Of a DNA stretch of 43,074 bases, positions 34,375 to 43,074 are shown one piece after another. The position numbers were made by a program, and so were the translations under genes. The notes beneath the pieces are model-generated. The model was given only the letters and a program-made list of their open reading frames with translations, searched no databases and was not told where the DNA came from. Every line of letters begins with the position of its first letter. The stretch's first letter is position 1. Source of the stretch: Laspinema olomoucense D3b (GTDB lineage Bacteria > Cyanobacteriota > Cyanobacteriia > Cyanobacteriales > Laspinemataceae); assembly GCF_025370785.1 (NCBI RefSeq), contig NZ_JAMXFA010000051.1:1-43074 (forward strand), written 5' to 3'.

Positions 34375-35250
34375 ATGGCTAATCAACAACTACGACGACC
34401 TGAAAATGTGAGCGGTGATTTCTATGTGGATACCACCTGCATTGATTGCGATACTTGCCGCTGGATGGCTCCCGATATCTTTCACCGTGACAATGAGCAA
34501 TCGGCAGTTTATCAGCAACCCCAAACAGAAGCCGAACGGTTGGAAGCGTTACAGGCCCTTTTAGCCTGTCCTACGGCTTCGATTGGGACTGTAGATAAAC
34601 CCAAAGACATCAAAAAAGCCCAAGAGAGTTTTCCCCTGTTAATTGAAAACAATATTTATCATTGTGGGTATCATGCGGAGAGTTCTTTTGGAGCGGCGAG
34701 TTATTTAATTCAGAGACCGGAGGGAAATATTTTGGTAGATTCCCCCCGCTTTTCTCCCCCGTTAGTTCAGCAGTTGGAATCAAGGGGAGGGATTCGTTAC
34801 CTTTATTTGACCCATCAGGATGATGTGGCCGATCATCAGAAATTTGCCGAATATTTCCGATGCGATCGCATCCTACATCAAGATGAAATCAATCCCCGAA
34901 CTCGGGAGGTCGAAATTCAGCTCACCGGCTATGAGCCAATTGAACTCGAATCAGATATGGTAATTATTCCCCTTCCTGGACATACCAAAGGCCATACCGT
35001 TTTGCTCTATCAAAACAAATTTCTATTTACCGGAGATTGTTTAGCTTGGTCCCATCGGCTGAATCAATTGATAGCCTTTCGCGATGCCTGTTGGTATTCT
35101 TGGCCAGAATTAATTAAATCCCTGCACAAGTTAAAAGACTACTCCTTTGAGTGGATTCTGCCCGGGCATGGTCGCCGCTACCATGCAGAAAATGCACAGC
35201 AAATGCAGCAGGAACTCCAGCGCTGTCTAGCTTGGATGGAAACCCAATGA
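34375..35250 (+). CDS. Ferredoxin-metallo-beta-lactamase fold fusion protein
   Basis: 291 aa. The N-terminal ~70 residues form a single-cluster ferredoxin: Cys22, Cys25 and Cys28 (CIDCDTC) with the fourth ligand Cys65-Pro. The rest is an MBL hydrolase domain. The first metal motif is THQDDVADH (His147, Asp149, Asp153, His154), where most MBL enzymes have HxHx[10 protein letters not shown] and FTGDCL supply further ligands, and LPGHGRRYH is at the end. AGAGGA before the ATG supports the start. It is a predicted cytoplasmic redox-linked hydrolase or oxidoreductase of unknown substrate, common in cyanobacteria. Confidence 0.85.
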   Translation: MANQQLRRPENVSGDFYVDTTCIDCDTCRWMAPDIFHRDNEQSAVYQQPQTEAERLEALQALLACPTASIGTVDKPKDIKKAQESFPLLIENNIYHCGYHAESSFGAASYLIQRPEGNILVDSPRFSPPLVQQLESRGGIRYLYLTHQDDVADHQKFAEYFRCDRILHQDEINPRTREVEIQLTGYEPIELESDMVIIPLPGHTKGHTVLLYQNKFLFTGDCLAWSHRLNQLIAFRDACWYSWPELIKSLHKLKDYSFEWILPGHGRRYHAENAQQMQQELQRCLAWMETQ

Positions 35251-35396
35251 TAACCGGGCCATTTCAGGGGTTGAGGACTGATGCCAAAAAAACAAGTTTT
35301 TCCTACCTTTCAGGGCTCATTACACCAGTCTAAAAAGCCGATTGGCGTTTAAAAAAGGGGAAAGGGGAGCAATCCGAAATGAAAGTAAGAAGTCTA

Positions 35397-38300
35397 TTAG
35401 AGAGACTGCCTGAGTAACAGGGTGGCATTTTCAGCAGTCAAGGGTTTAGAAAAAAAATAACCTTGTCCATCTTCAGACCCCAGGGACTTGAGTTCGGCTA
35501 GTTGTTCAGCGGTTTCCACCCCTTCTGCGGTGACATCCATTCCCAAACCGTGGGCTAAAGTGACGATCGCCTGAATGATTTCTAAATTTTTACCTTGGGT
35601 GCCGATCCGTTGCACAAAAGACTTATCAATCTTTAAAGTGTCAATCGGAAACTGAGCTAAATGAGACAGGGAAGAATAGCCCGTTCCAAAGTCATCTAAG
35701 GATAAATGAATGTTTCGTTCTTTCAGTTGCCAGAGGGTTTGATTGGCGGTTTGGGTATCTTCAATCAGGACACTTTCAGTAATTTCTAGCTTTAAGAAAG
35801 CCGGGTCGAGACCTGTTTCTTGGAGGACGCGATCGACGTGTTCGACTAAATCCGGTTGTAGAAATTGTTTCCCCGATAAATTGACGCTCATTTTTAAAAT
35901 GCCCTCTTTCCGGAGGGAGGGAAATTGGGTGTGCCATTCCACGAGTTGTCGGCAAGCTTCCCGCAGGACTAAGATGCCTAATGGCACGATTGACCCCGTT
36001 TCTTCCGCCAGGGGAATAAATTCGCTGGGGGGAATAAAGCCTCGTTGAGGGTGATGCCAGCGCAACAAGGCTTCAAATCCTACTATTTTCCCGTCGAATA
36101 AAGACACAATGGGTTGATAGACGAGGCTGAGGGAGGTTTGATTGAGACTGTCGGCTTCATGAAGTTCTTGGCGCAAATCATTTTCTAACTGTAAAAGTTC
36201 CACTGCCCGGTCATGCATCGCCTTATCAAAGATAGCAGTTCGAGCTTTGCCACTGCGTTTGGCGCGATACATGGCGATATCTGCGTTGCGGAGTAAATCC
36301 GCGCTGACTTCATGCTCGATGGAACTGAGGGCGATGCCGATGGTTACGGTAATAAAGACCGCGTGTCCTTCAAAGGTAAACGGTGCTTTTAGTTGCTGGT
36401 GAATTTTTTCTGCGAGGTCACTCGCCTGTTGAATGCTTTGGACATCTTCTAATAGGATAACATAATGATCACCACCGAGACGGGCAACGGTATTTTGAGA
36501 ATTCAGACACCGTTCTAAGCGGAAGGCGATCGCAATTAATAGCATATCCCCCACGGCATGACCTAAGCTGTCATTGACTCGTTTAAAGCGGTCAATATCG
36601 ATAAATAAAACCGCTATTTGCCGAGCGCTTTGCCAATTTTGGCGGGCGCTGGCTTCCCGGAGTCGTTCCATTAAAAAGGCGCGGTTAGGCAGTCCGGTTA
36701 AGGGGTCATAATAGGCTTGATGAATGAGTTCTTCTTCTGCCCGCTTGCGATCGCTGATGTCGGTTTGAACGCCAATATAATGGCTAATTGTCCCCCGTTC
36801 GTTTTCTACAGGAGACAAACTCAGTTCATTCCAAAATAACGTCCCGTCTTTGCGATAATTGCGTAAGGTGACTTTGCAATCTTGTCCATTGCGAATGGCA
36901 TTTCGCAACTCGTGTAATGCGGGTTGATGGCGATCGCGTCCTTGCAGAAATCGGCAGTTGCGTCCTGTCACCTCGGCGTAGGAATACCCCGTCATTTTTT
37001 CAAAACTGGGATTGACGTAAACCACGGCATTATCTTTGTTATACTCTGAGATGACGATGCCATTGCTACTGGCGGCGATCGCTCTTTCAAAGAGTCGCAG
37101 GCGTTCTTCTTGTTCTTTGCGCTCAGTGACATCCCGGGAATTGATCACAAATCCCGCAATTCCCGGTTCCTGAAGCAGGTTGCTGCCAACAGACTCTAGG
37201 GTGACCCATTTCCCGCTGGCATGACGAAAGCGAAACTCGCTCTCAACGACCCCGCCTCGTTGTTCCAAGGCTTGGGTAAATAAAGTATAAATTGCCTCTT
37301 TATCTTCCGGGTGAAGGTAGTTAAACCCATTGTCACCGATTAAATCTTGGGCTTTATAGCCTAGAATTCTTTCAACCGATGGACTTTGATATCGAATCGT
37401 TCCATCCGCTTCTAAAATGGTAATAATATCCGATGAATTTTGGACTAAAGACCGAAAGCGTTTTTCACTTTTAGCCAGGGCCTCTACCGCATTTTTCTGT
37501 TCGGTAATATTAAAGGCACTTAAACATAGACCAATAATCTGATTAGTTTCATCAAAAACAGGTTGCCCATTAATTTCAAACCAGTATTCGGTCCCGGTAT
37601 TTCCCAAGATTTTCTGCTGGAGTTGGACCGGCATTCCTTGAAGGCATTGATGAAAACTTTGATTGAAGAGTTCCAACCCATTGCGGGATACATATTCGTA
37701 GGCAAAATCTCCGGGTTCAATGGTTTTGCTCCATAACTTTTTAACAGTTTCCCGAGCGGTTTTATTAACATCTCTAATTTTATACTGGCGGTCAATTAAA
37801 ACAATGGATTGAGCCGATGAATTGAAAATTGCCCTTAAATTGGCTTCGGATTCAATTAAAGCCGCCTGAGTTTGCTTACGTTCCGTCACGTCGGTCAGGG
37901 TTTCGATTAACCGCACAACTTGGCCGTTACGGTCGCACAGGACTTCTCCTTTACTGACAACCCAGCGGATAGAGTTGGTTTGACCATGCAGAATCCGGTA
38001 CTCACTTTCGTAGTTCGTTTTAGCCCCGATCGCCTGCACAATTGTGCTTTGAACCAGGGGCCGGTCTTCCGCTTGGATCGCTTTAATATAACTACTAATG
38101 GTGGGGTTATAGCTGCCTTTTTCAATCCCTAAAATGGCGTGAACTTCATCAGACCAGGTAACATTTCCCGAGGGCAAATCCCACTCCCAAACGCCCATTT
38201 GGGCAGCTTTAAAAGCAGCCAGCAATCTCCCTTCACTCTGCTGCAATGCCCGTTGAGTCCGCTGGCGATCAAGTTCGGCGGCTGCCTGTCCGGCAAATAT

Positions 38301-39260
38301 GCTCAAGACTAATTGGGCGCGGTGAACGTCGATTAACGGGCGATCGTCGAATCCACACATTAACCCGATGGGTTTGCCATTCATATCCACTAAGCGGACT
38401 CCCAAGTAGCTGCAAGCTTCTAGCTTGCCCAGGGGGTTGCCTGGAGACAGGTGCGACTTAAATTTATCGGGAATCCAGTCGCTTCCACATTGCAGGACTT
38501 TTGCCCAAGGCGTTCCGGCGATCGCATATTCCAGTTCGCACAATTGCTCATTCCACCCGGGACCCGTCAGTTCGCCCCCCTCCCAGAATGCCCGAACTTT
38601 CACCACGGAAGCTTTGGTCCCCACCACCTCCCCAATAAAGACGTAGCGCATCCCCAATAATGAGCCCAGATAGCACGCCAAGGCGGGAAAAAACTGCTCT
38701 CCCGTCACGGGGGCTTTTCCGTTGTCCAGGGATTGCAGAATATTCTCCACTTCCTTGAACTCGGTCAGATCTTTAAAGGTTTTAAAGTACAGGAGTTCCT
38801 TTCCCACAGTCAATGCCTCGATGGAGACACTCACCCATAAGGGTGTTCCATCGGCTTTCTTCGCCACCAGTTCATAGTTCTTGATGACACCTTGAACCTG
38901 GAGGGTAGCGAGCAATTTTTTTCTTTCCGTTAAGTTATAATAAAAACAGTCTTGGTTGCGATTAATCGGCTCAGTACCTCTAAAGCCGAACAGTTCCCGA
39001 AAGCAATCATTAACATAGACGATCTTGCCATCAGTTGAATGGATCAAGGCGATCGGCACGGAAATCCGTTCGGCGATCGCCTCAAACAGACAGTTGGTCT
39101 CGCAAATCTCTAGGGAGACAGGTAAATCACTGGAAATAGACCCGTCCGGGTTAATGTAACTCAGGGTAGCTTCCTCCTTGACCCGTTGGCGTTCTAACTT
39201 CGCCTTTTCCTGATCTTTATTTATCAATTCTATCTCTTCGTTCTGTTCCACTAAGCTCAT
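35397..39260 (-). CDS. LOV/PAS/GAF sensor with GGDEF-EAL output (c-di-GMP enzyme)
   Basis: About 1287 aa; the start at 39260 is chosen because AGGAG lies 5 bases upstream, though the frame extends 13 codons further. Order: PAS (~50-165), GAF (~170-335), three more PAS domains, then a LOV-type PAS (~726-840), GGDEF (~850-1030), EAL (~1045-1285). The LOV domain has GRNCRFLQG with photoadduct Cys769 and NYRKDGTLFWN. The GGDEF site reads GGDHY (929-933), lacking the catalytic Glu, so cyclase activity is doubtful. The EAL domain keeps EALLRW, NLSGKQF, EITES, DDFGTG, KIDKSFV and QGYFFSKP, so phosphodiesterase activity is expected. No membrane segments. Confidence 0.93.
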   Translation of the reverse strand: MSLVEQNEEIELINKDQEKAKLERQRVKEEATLSYINPDGSISSDLPVSLEICETNCLFEAIAERISVPIALIHSTDGKIVYVNDCFRELFGFRGTEPINRNQDCFYYNLTERKKLLATLQVQGVIKNYELVAKKADGTPLWVSVSIEALTVGKELLYFKTFKDLTEFKEVENILQSLDNGKAPVTGEQFFPALACYLGSLLGMRYVFIGEVVGTKASVVKVRAFWEGGELTGPGWNEQLCELEYAIAGTPWAKVLQCGSDWIPDKFKSHLSPGNPLGKLEACSYLGVRLVDMNGKPIGLMCGFDDRPLIDVHRAQLVLSIFAGQAAAELDRQRTQRALQQSEGRLLAAFKAAQMGVWEWDLPSGNVTWSDEVHAILGIEKGSYNPTISSYIKAIQAEDRPLVQSTIVQAIGAKTNYESEYRILHGQTNSIRWVVSKGEVLCDRNGQVVRLIETLTDVTERKQTQAALIESEANLRAIFNSSAQSIVLIDRQYKIRDVNKTARETVKKLWSKTIEPGDFAYEYVSRNGLELFNQSFHQCLQGMPVQLQQKILGNTGTEYWFEINGQPVFDETNQIIGLCLSAFNITEQKNAVEALAKSEKRFRSLVQNSSDIITILEADGTIRYQSPSVERILGYKAQDLIGDNGFNYLHPEDKEAIYTLFTQALEQRGGVVESEFRFRHASGKWVTLESVGSNLLQEPGIAGFVINSRDVTERKEQEERLRLFERAIAASSNGIVISEYNKDNAVVYVNPSFEKMTGYSYAEVTGRNCRFLQGRDRHQPALHELRNAIRNGQDCKVTLRNYRKDGTLFWNELSLSPVENERGTISHYIGVQTDISDRKRAEEELIHQAYYDPLTGLPNRAFLMERLREASARQNWQSARQIAVLFIDIDRFKRVNDSLGHAVGDMLLIAIAFRLERCLNSQNTVARLGGDHYVILLEDVQSIQQASDLAEKIHQQLKAPFTFEGHAVFITVTIGIALSSIEHEVSADLLRNADIAMYRAKRSGKARTAIFDKAMHDRAVELLQLENDLRQELHEADSLNQTSLSLVYQPIVSLFDGKIVGFEALLRWHHPQRGFIPPSEFIPLAEETGSIVPLGILVLREACRQLVEWHTQFPSLRKEGILKMSVNLSGKQFLQPDLVEHVDRVLQETGLDPAFLKLEITESVLIEDTQTANQTLWQLKERNIHLSLDDFGTGYSSLSHLAQFPIDTLKIDKSFVQRIGTQGKNLEIIQAIVTLAHGLGMDVTAEGVETAEQLAELKSLGSEDGQGYFFSKPLTAENATLLLRQSL

Positions 39261-40082
39261 CCCCACTCCTTCCCTCTCGTTGGGAAACTCCCGGCCCATC
39301 TCATCTTAAAAATTGTATGAACATTTTTTAATTAATCTTAATATTCGGTGGGCCTTTTGTAAAACAGTTTTAATTAAAATTCATTAAACCCCATCGGCTC
39401 GGCAGACAGAACTTGTGCCAATACTTAAACAAAAAAGCGTGTTCCTCGGGCCCCAAGACACTTCCGAGGGTCTTTGTTAATGAAAACCCCTGCTCCCCTC
39501 CAAGCCTCTGTACCTAGATTACCCGGATGTAGCTAATAACTCTCTTGCCTCTTCCTTGCCGAGTAAACCTAGCCCTAACTAAACCTGAAATTAGCAGAGG
39601 GATGCAAGAAATCGGGTTCTAACCGGATGAAATGTCAACTGCCTAACCGGGCTAACCCTCCTCACCCTCCGGTTGAGGTCGGTAGATGCGGCGGGAGGGT
39701 TAAGTTATCCCAATCATTGTAAGAGTTATCTAAAAAAGTTAAGAATTGTACATAAATCTTTACAGCCCAAATAACTTCCCCATAAGCTTTTGGGATGTAA
39801 CCCGATCGCCAGGGGTGGGATCTGAAATGTCGTTACGCTCTCCCGGTAAGGGGAGGGTTCAGTCCTGAACCGGACGGATGCGATCGCCCCAGATGCCCCC
39901 CAGAAAACCGTCTCAGCCGTCGAAAGCGGAGGGAACCGCCCAGAACCCGTCAACTCCCCCTGGGAAGGATAAACAACTTATCCCCTCCCCCCAGTAACAA
40001 TCACTCATCCTGTCAAAGTGCCTACTGAATCCAACCCATTCCTACATTAAAATTAGCGATACCGTTAGAGGAGACACCTGCA
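39261..40082. other. Gene-free spacer upstream of acnB
   Basis: No convincing gene; a 75-aa minus-strand frame at 39726-39953 has no support. It holds an inverted repeat TAACCCTCC/GGAGGGTTA (39653-39661 and 39694-39702), a hairpin GGTTCAG/CTGAACC (39856-39871) and one near-HIP1 site. It probably contains divergent promoters for the sensor protein and acnB. Confidence 0.5.
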
Positions 40083-42692
40083 ATGCTAGAATCCTACCGT
40101 CAACAGGCAGCCTCTAGGGCCAGTCAAGGCATTCCGCCCCTGCCCTTAGATGCCCAGCAAACCTCAGAACTCTGTGAACTGCTGAAAAATCCCCCACCGG
40201 CAGAAGAAGAAACCCTGCTGCACCTGCTGCGCGATCGCATCCCACCCGGAGTAGATCAAGCTGCCTACGTCAAAGCTGGCTTCCTCACCGCCATTGCCAA
40301 AGGCGAAATCACCTCTCCCCTGGTTTCCCCCTTGGAGGCGATCGAACTCCTCGGCACCATGTTGGGCGGCTACAATGTCCAATCCTTAAGCGATTTGCTG
40401 CAATCCAGCCAGCCAGAGATTGCCCAAGGTGCTGCGGATGCCCTCAAGAAAACCCTGCTGGTGTTTGATGCCATGCATGATGTTCTGGAGTTGTCCGAAA
40501 CTAATCCCTATGCAAAGCAGGCGATCGACTCTTGGGCGAATGCCGAATGGTTTACCTCTCGCCCTCCTGTCCCTGAAACTGTCACCGTCACCGTTTTTAA
40601 AGTCCCCGGGGAAACCAACACCGACGACTTGTCCCCCGCCTCTCATGCCACCACTCGCCCGGATATTCCCCTGCACGCCCTCGCGATGTTAGAATCCCGC
40701 ATGACCGGGGCCCTAGAAACCCTAGGGGAAATCAAGGGCAAAGGACATCCCGTCGCCTATGTGGGGGATGTGGTGGGAACCGGGTCCTCCCGTAAATCTG
40801 CTATTAACTCTGTGCTGTGGCATATTGGCAATGATATCCCCTGCGTTCCGAATAAACGTGCAGGCGGGTATATCCTTGGGGGTGCGATCGCGCCGATTTT
40901 CTTCAACACCGCTGAAGACTCCGGTGCTCTACCTATCGAATGTGACGTCACCAACCTGGAAACCGGCATGGTGATTACCATCCATCCCTACAAAGGACAA
41001 ATCACCAACGAAGCCGGAGAGGTGATTTCCCACTTCACCCTGAAACCGAACACCATTTTGGATGAAGTGCGGGCGGGGGGACGGATTCCCCTGATTGTCG
41101 GGCGATCGCTCACCGACAAAACCCGCAAGGCGATCGGACTCGACATCAGCCCCCTCTTCACCCGTCCCGAAATCCCCACCGACACCGGCAAAGGCTTCAC
41201 CCTCGCCCAAAAAATGGTCGGAGAAGCCTGCGGCATCCCTGGCGTCCGTCCCGGTACCGCCTGCGAGCCCCTAATGACCACCGTAGGTTCCCAGGATACC
41301 ACCGGACCCATGACCCGCGACGAACTCAAAGAACTCGCCTGTCTCGGCTTCTCCGCCGATTTAGTCATGCAGAGTTTTTGTCATACCGCCGCCTATCCCA
41401 AACCCGTGGATATCACCACCCAAAAAGAACTCCCCGACTTCTTTTCCACCCGAGGCGGCGTGGCATTACGTCCCGGAGACGGCATCATCCACTCCTGGCT
41501 GAACCGGATGCTACTCCCGGATACCGTCGGCACCGGAGGCGACTCTCACACCCGTTTCCCCCTGGGAATTTCCTTCCCCGCAGGTTCGGGCTTAGTCGCC
41601 TTTGCTGCGGCTTTAGGCGTCATGCCCTTAGATATGCCGGAATCGGTATTAGTGCGGTTTAAAGGGGAATTGCAACCCGGTGTTACCCTGCGGGATATCG
41701 TCAATGCCATTCCTTATGTTGCCATCCAAAAAGGATTGCTCACCGTCGAGAAACAGAACAAAAAGAATGTGTTTTCTGGACGGATTATGGAAATGGAAGG
41801 CTTACCGGATTTGAAAGTAGAACAAGCCTTTGAACTCACCGACGCCACGGCAGAACGCTCCTGCGCCGGTTCTACCATTAAACTGAGTGAGGAAACCGTT
41901 GCCGAATACCTGCGATCGAACGTTACTCTGTTAAAAAATATGGCCGCCCGAGGCTATCAAGATGCTCGCACCATCTTACGCCGCGTCGCCAAAATGGAGC
42001 AATGGTTACAAAATCCCCAACTCATGTCGGCTGATGCTGATGCCGAGTATGTGGAAACCCTAGAAATCGACTTAAACGAGATTAAAGAACCCATCGTCGC
42101 TGCACCCAATGACCCGGACAACATTAAATTAATGTCCGAATGTGCGGGAGATAAAATTGATGAAGTCTTCATCGGCTCCTGCATGACCAATATCGGTCAT
42201 TATCGCGCTGCTGCAAAAGTTTTAGAAGGGGCGGGATTAGTCAAGGTTCGCCTGTGGATTTGTCCTCCCACTCGCATGGACGAAGAACAGTTAAAAGCCG
42301 AGGGCATTTACGAGATTTTTGAAGCAGCCAATGCCCGGACAGAGATGCCCGGTTGTAGCCTTTGCATGGGCAACCAAGCCCGTGTTGAAGATGGAGCAAC
42401 GGTGTTTTCTACCTCGACGCGCAATTTCAATAATCGCATGGGTAAAGATGCCCGAGTCTATCTCGGTTCAGCAGAATTAGCCGCAGTTTGTGCCTTACTT
42501 GGACGGATTCCCACGGTGGAAGAATATCAAGCAATTGTCAGTGAGAAAATTAATCCCTTTGCTGATGATTTGTATCGGTATTTGAACTTTGACCAAATCC
42601 AGGGATTTGAGGATGAAGGTCGAGTCATTCCCCTGGAAGAGTTGCCAAAAATTGAGGATATTTTGGGAATGCCTGTGGGCGCAGGTAAATAA
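40083..42692 (+). CDS. acnB: Aconitate hydratase B
   Basis: Interconverts citrate and isocitrate in the TCA cycle, supplying 2-oxoglutarate for nitrogen assimilation in cyanobacteria. 869 aa, the full AcnB length, with the AcnB-specific order: N-terminal HEAT-like domain, swivel domain ([15 protein letters not shown]), then the 4Fe-4S catalytic core. Cluster cysteines are in GSCMTNIGH and CSLCMGN. Substrate-loop elements such as GGDSHTRFP are present. GAGGAG lies a few bases before the ATG. A long hairpin terminator follows, so it is probably transcribed alone. Confidence 0.97.
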   Translation: MLESYRQQAASRASQGIPPLPLDAQQTSELCELLKNPPPAEEETLLHLLRDRIPPGVDQAAYVKAGFLTAIAKGEITSPLVSPLEAIELLGTMLGGYNVQSLSDLLQSSQPEIAQGAADALKKTLLVFDAMHDVLELSETNPYAKQAIDSWANAEWFTSRPPVPETVTVTVFKVPGETNTDDLSPASHATTRPDIPLHALAMLESRMTGALETLGEIKGKGHPVAYVGDVVGTGSSRKSAINSVLWHIGNDIPCVPNKRAGGYILGGAIAPIFFNTAEDSGALPIECDVTNLETGMVITIHPYKGQITNEAGEVISHFTLKPNTILDEVRAGGRIPLIVGRSLTDKTRKAIGLDISPLFTRPEIPTDTGKGFTLAQKMVGEACGIPGVRPGTACEPLMTTVGSQDTTGPMTRDELKELACLGFSADLVMQSFCHTAAYPKPVDITTQKELPDFFSTRGGVALRPGDGIIHSWLNRMLLPDTVGTGGDSHTRFPLGISFPAGSGLVAFAAALGVMPLDMPESVLVRFKGELQPGVTLRDIVNAIPYVAIQKGLLTVEKQNKKNVFSGRIMEMEGLPDLKVEQAFELTDATAERSCAGSTIKLSEETVAEYLRSNVTLLKNMAARGYQDARTILRRVAKMEQWLQNPQLMSADADAEYVETLEIDLNEIKEPIVAAPNDPDNIKLMSECAGDKIDEVFIGSCMTNIGHYRAAAKVLEGAGLVKVRLWICPPTRMDEEQLKAEGIYEIFEAANARTEMPGCSLCMGNQARVEDGATVFSTSTRNFNNRMGKDARVYLGSAELAAVCALLGRIPTVEEYQAIVSEKINPFADDLYRYLNFDQIQGFEDEGRVIPLEELPKIEDILGMPVGAGK

Positions 42693-43074
42693 CTGTAGCC
42701 TAGACTATAGCGGTTCCGGGATTGATAGCAACTAAATCCAGATTTTATCTTTACTTTACCCCCCTGGCAAACGCTATAAGTTAGAGCTTTAGGGGGTAAA
42801 AATAGACAGGAGTCAAGCGGAAGCTACTTAAAATTGACCCGGAAGGGTAGAGGGTAGCTTCCGCTTTTTTGTAGCGTTTTGTGTTCAGGAAAATTGAATA
42901 ACCGGCCACCCTAAAATTAACAGGATGGAAACTTGCTGCTACTCACAAGGCGAGAAGAACTGGCAGGCTCCCGATTTGGTAAACTTACCAATAGATGATA
43001 TAGCGTTTCTCTTGTTGGTGAAGTACATTCACCGATCCCCCTAAATCCCCCTTGACAAGGGGGACTTTCCAGGT
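42693..43074. other. Spacer after acnB to the window end
   Basis: Besides the terminator at 42816-42870 it contains a TTTACCCCC/GGGGGTAAA inverted repeat (42755-42800) and, at the right edge, CCCCCTTG/CAAGGGGG (43047-43063), which looks like a dispersed cyanobacterial repeat cut off by the window. I see no gene. Confidence 0.6.
42816..42870 (+). terminator. Terminator after acnB
   Basis: AGCGGAAGCTAC (42816-42827) pairs perfectly with GTAGCTTCCGCT (42854-42865) over a 26-base loop, followed immediately by a run of T to 42870. Confidence 0.85.

Noticed and set aside
39748-39763. NtcA-like GTA...TAC site upstream of acnB
   Set aside because: The half-sites are 10 bases apart instead of the required 8.
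39726-39953. 75-aa minus-strand frame upstream of acnB
   Set aside because: No family resemblance, start signal or neighbour support.

Overview
The window looks like a chromosomal segment of a filamentous (Oscillatoriales-type) cyanobacterium. HIP1 octamers (GCGATCGC) are scattered through genes and spacers. Several families are typical of cyanobacteria: DUF3143, Uma2/DUF820, a ferredoxin-metallo-beta-lactamase fusion, an ST7-like TPR protein and multi-PAS c-di-GMP enzymes. The genus cannot be fixed from the sequence alone.

Layout. 1-5188 (+): a 9-bp minisatellite, an exported cupredoxin, methionine aminopeptidase, a UbiA-family prenyltransferase and an amidase. 5384-8567: a proline-rich membrane protein, a 1.1-kb spacer with an unexplained terminator, a 78-aa membrane peptide and ilvC. 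8756-14648: a glycine-rich membrane protein, a membrane-anchored J-domain protein, DUF3143, then uppS-cdaA-lysA on the minus strand facing rimI. 14853-20045: a small secreted acidic protein, a nucleoside hydrolase, a MITE-like repeat cluster, gcvT and dnaG. 20155-24416: an SGNH hydrolase, an Eco29kI-type restriction-modification pair flanked by a decayed copy of the hydrolase 3' end, a Uma2 protein, and an antitoxin with a truncated PIN toxin. 24511-29942: a CHAT-domain remnant and then the centrepiece. 30033-42692: Uma2, a double-RCK ion channel, a TPR/ST7 protein, ferredoxin-MBL, a LOV/PAS/GAF-GGDEF-EAL photoreceptor-like protein and aconitase B.

Centrepiece: a complete diversity-generating retroelement (DGR) at 24694-28090. 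The target is a Ser/Thr kinase fused to a formylglycine-generating-enzyme (C-type-lectin fold) domain whose last ~40 codons form the variable repeat (VR). Downstream on the same strand are avd, a DGR-type reverse transcriptase (IGxxxSQ-class motif, YVDD) and the template repeat (TR). Over 118 aligned bases VR and TR differ at 12 positions, and every one is an adenine in TR (12 of 29 adenines in the variable stretch). This pattern is essentially diagnostic of mutagenic retrohoming. The diversified element is therefore a kinase's sensory or ligand-binding face. A second, membrane-anchored kinase follows immediately, and a CHAT caspase-like remnant lies just upstream.

Other points of interest: the R-M cassette lacks HIP1 sites and its last codons run into a paralogous hydrolase fragment; the c-di-GMP protein has a complete LOV photocysteine motif but a degenerate GGDHY cyclase site next to an intact EAL domain; the RCK channel has a non-canonical selectivity filter; and there are two MITE-like elements.
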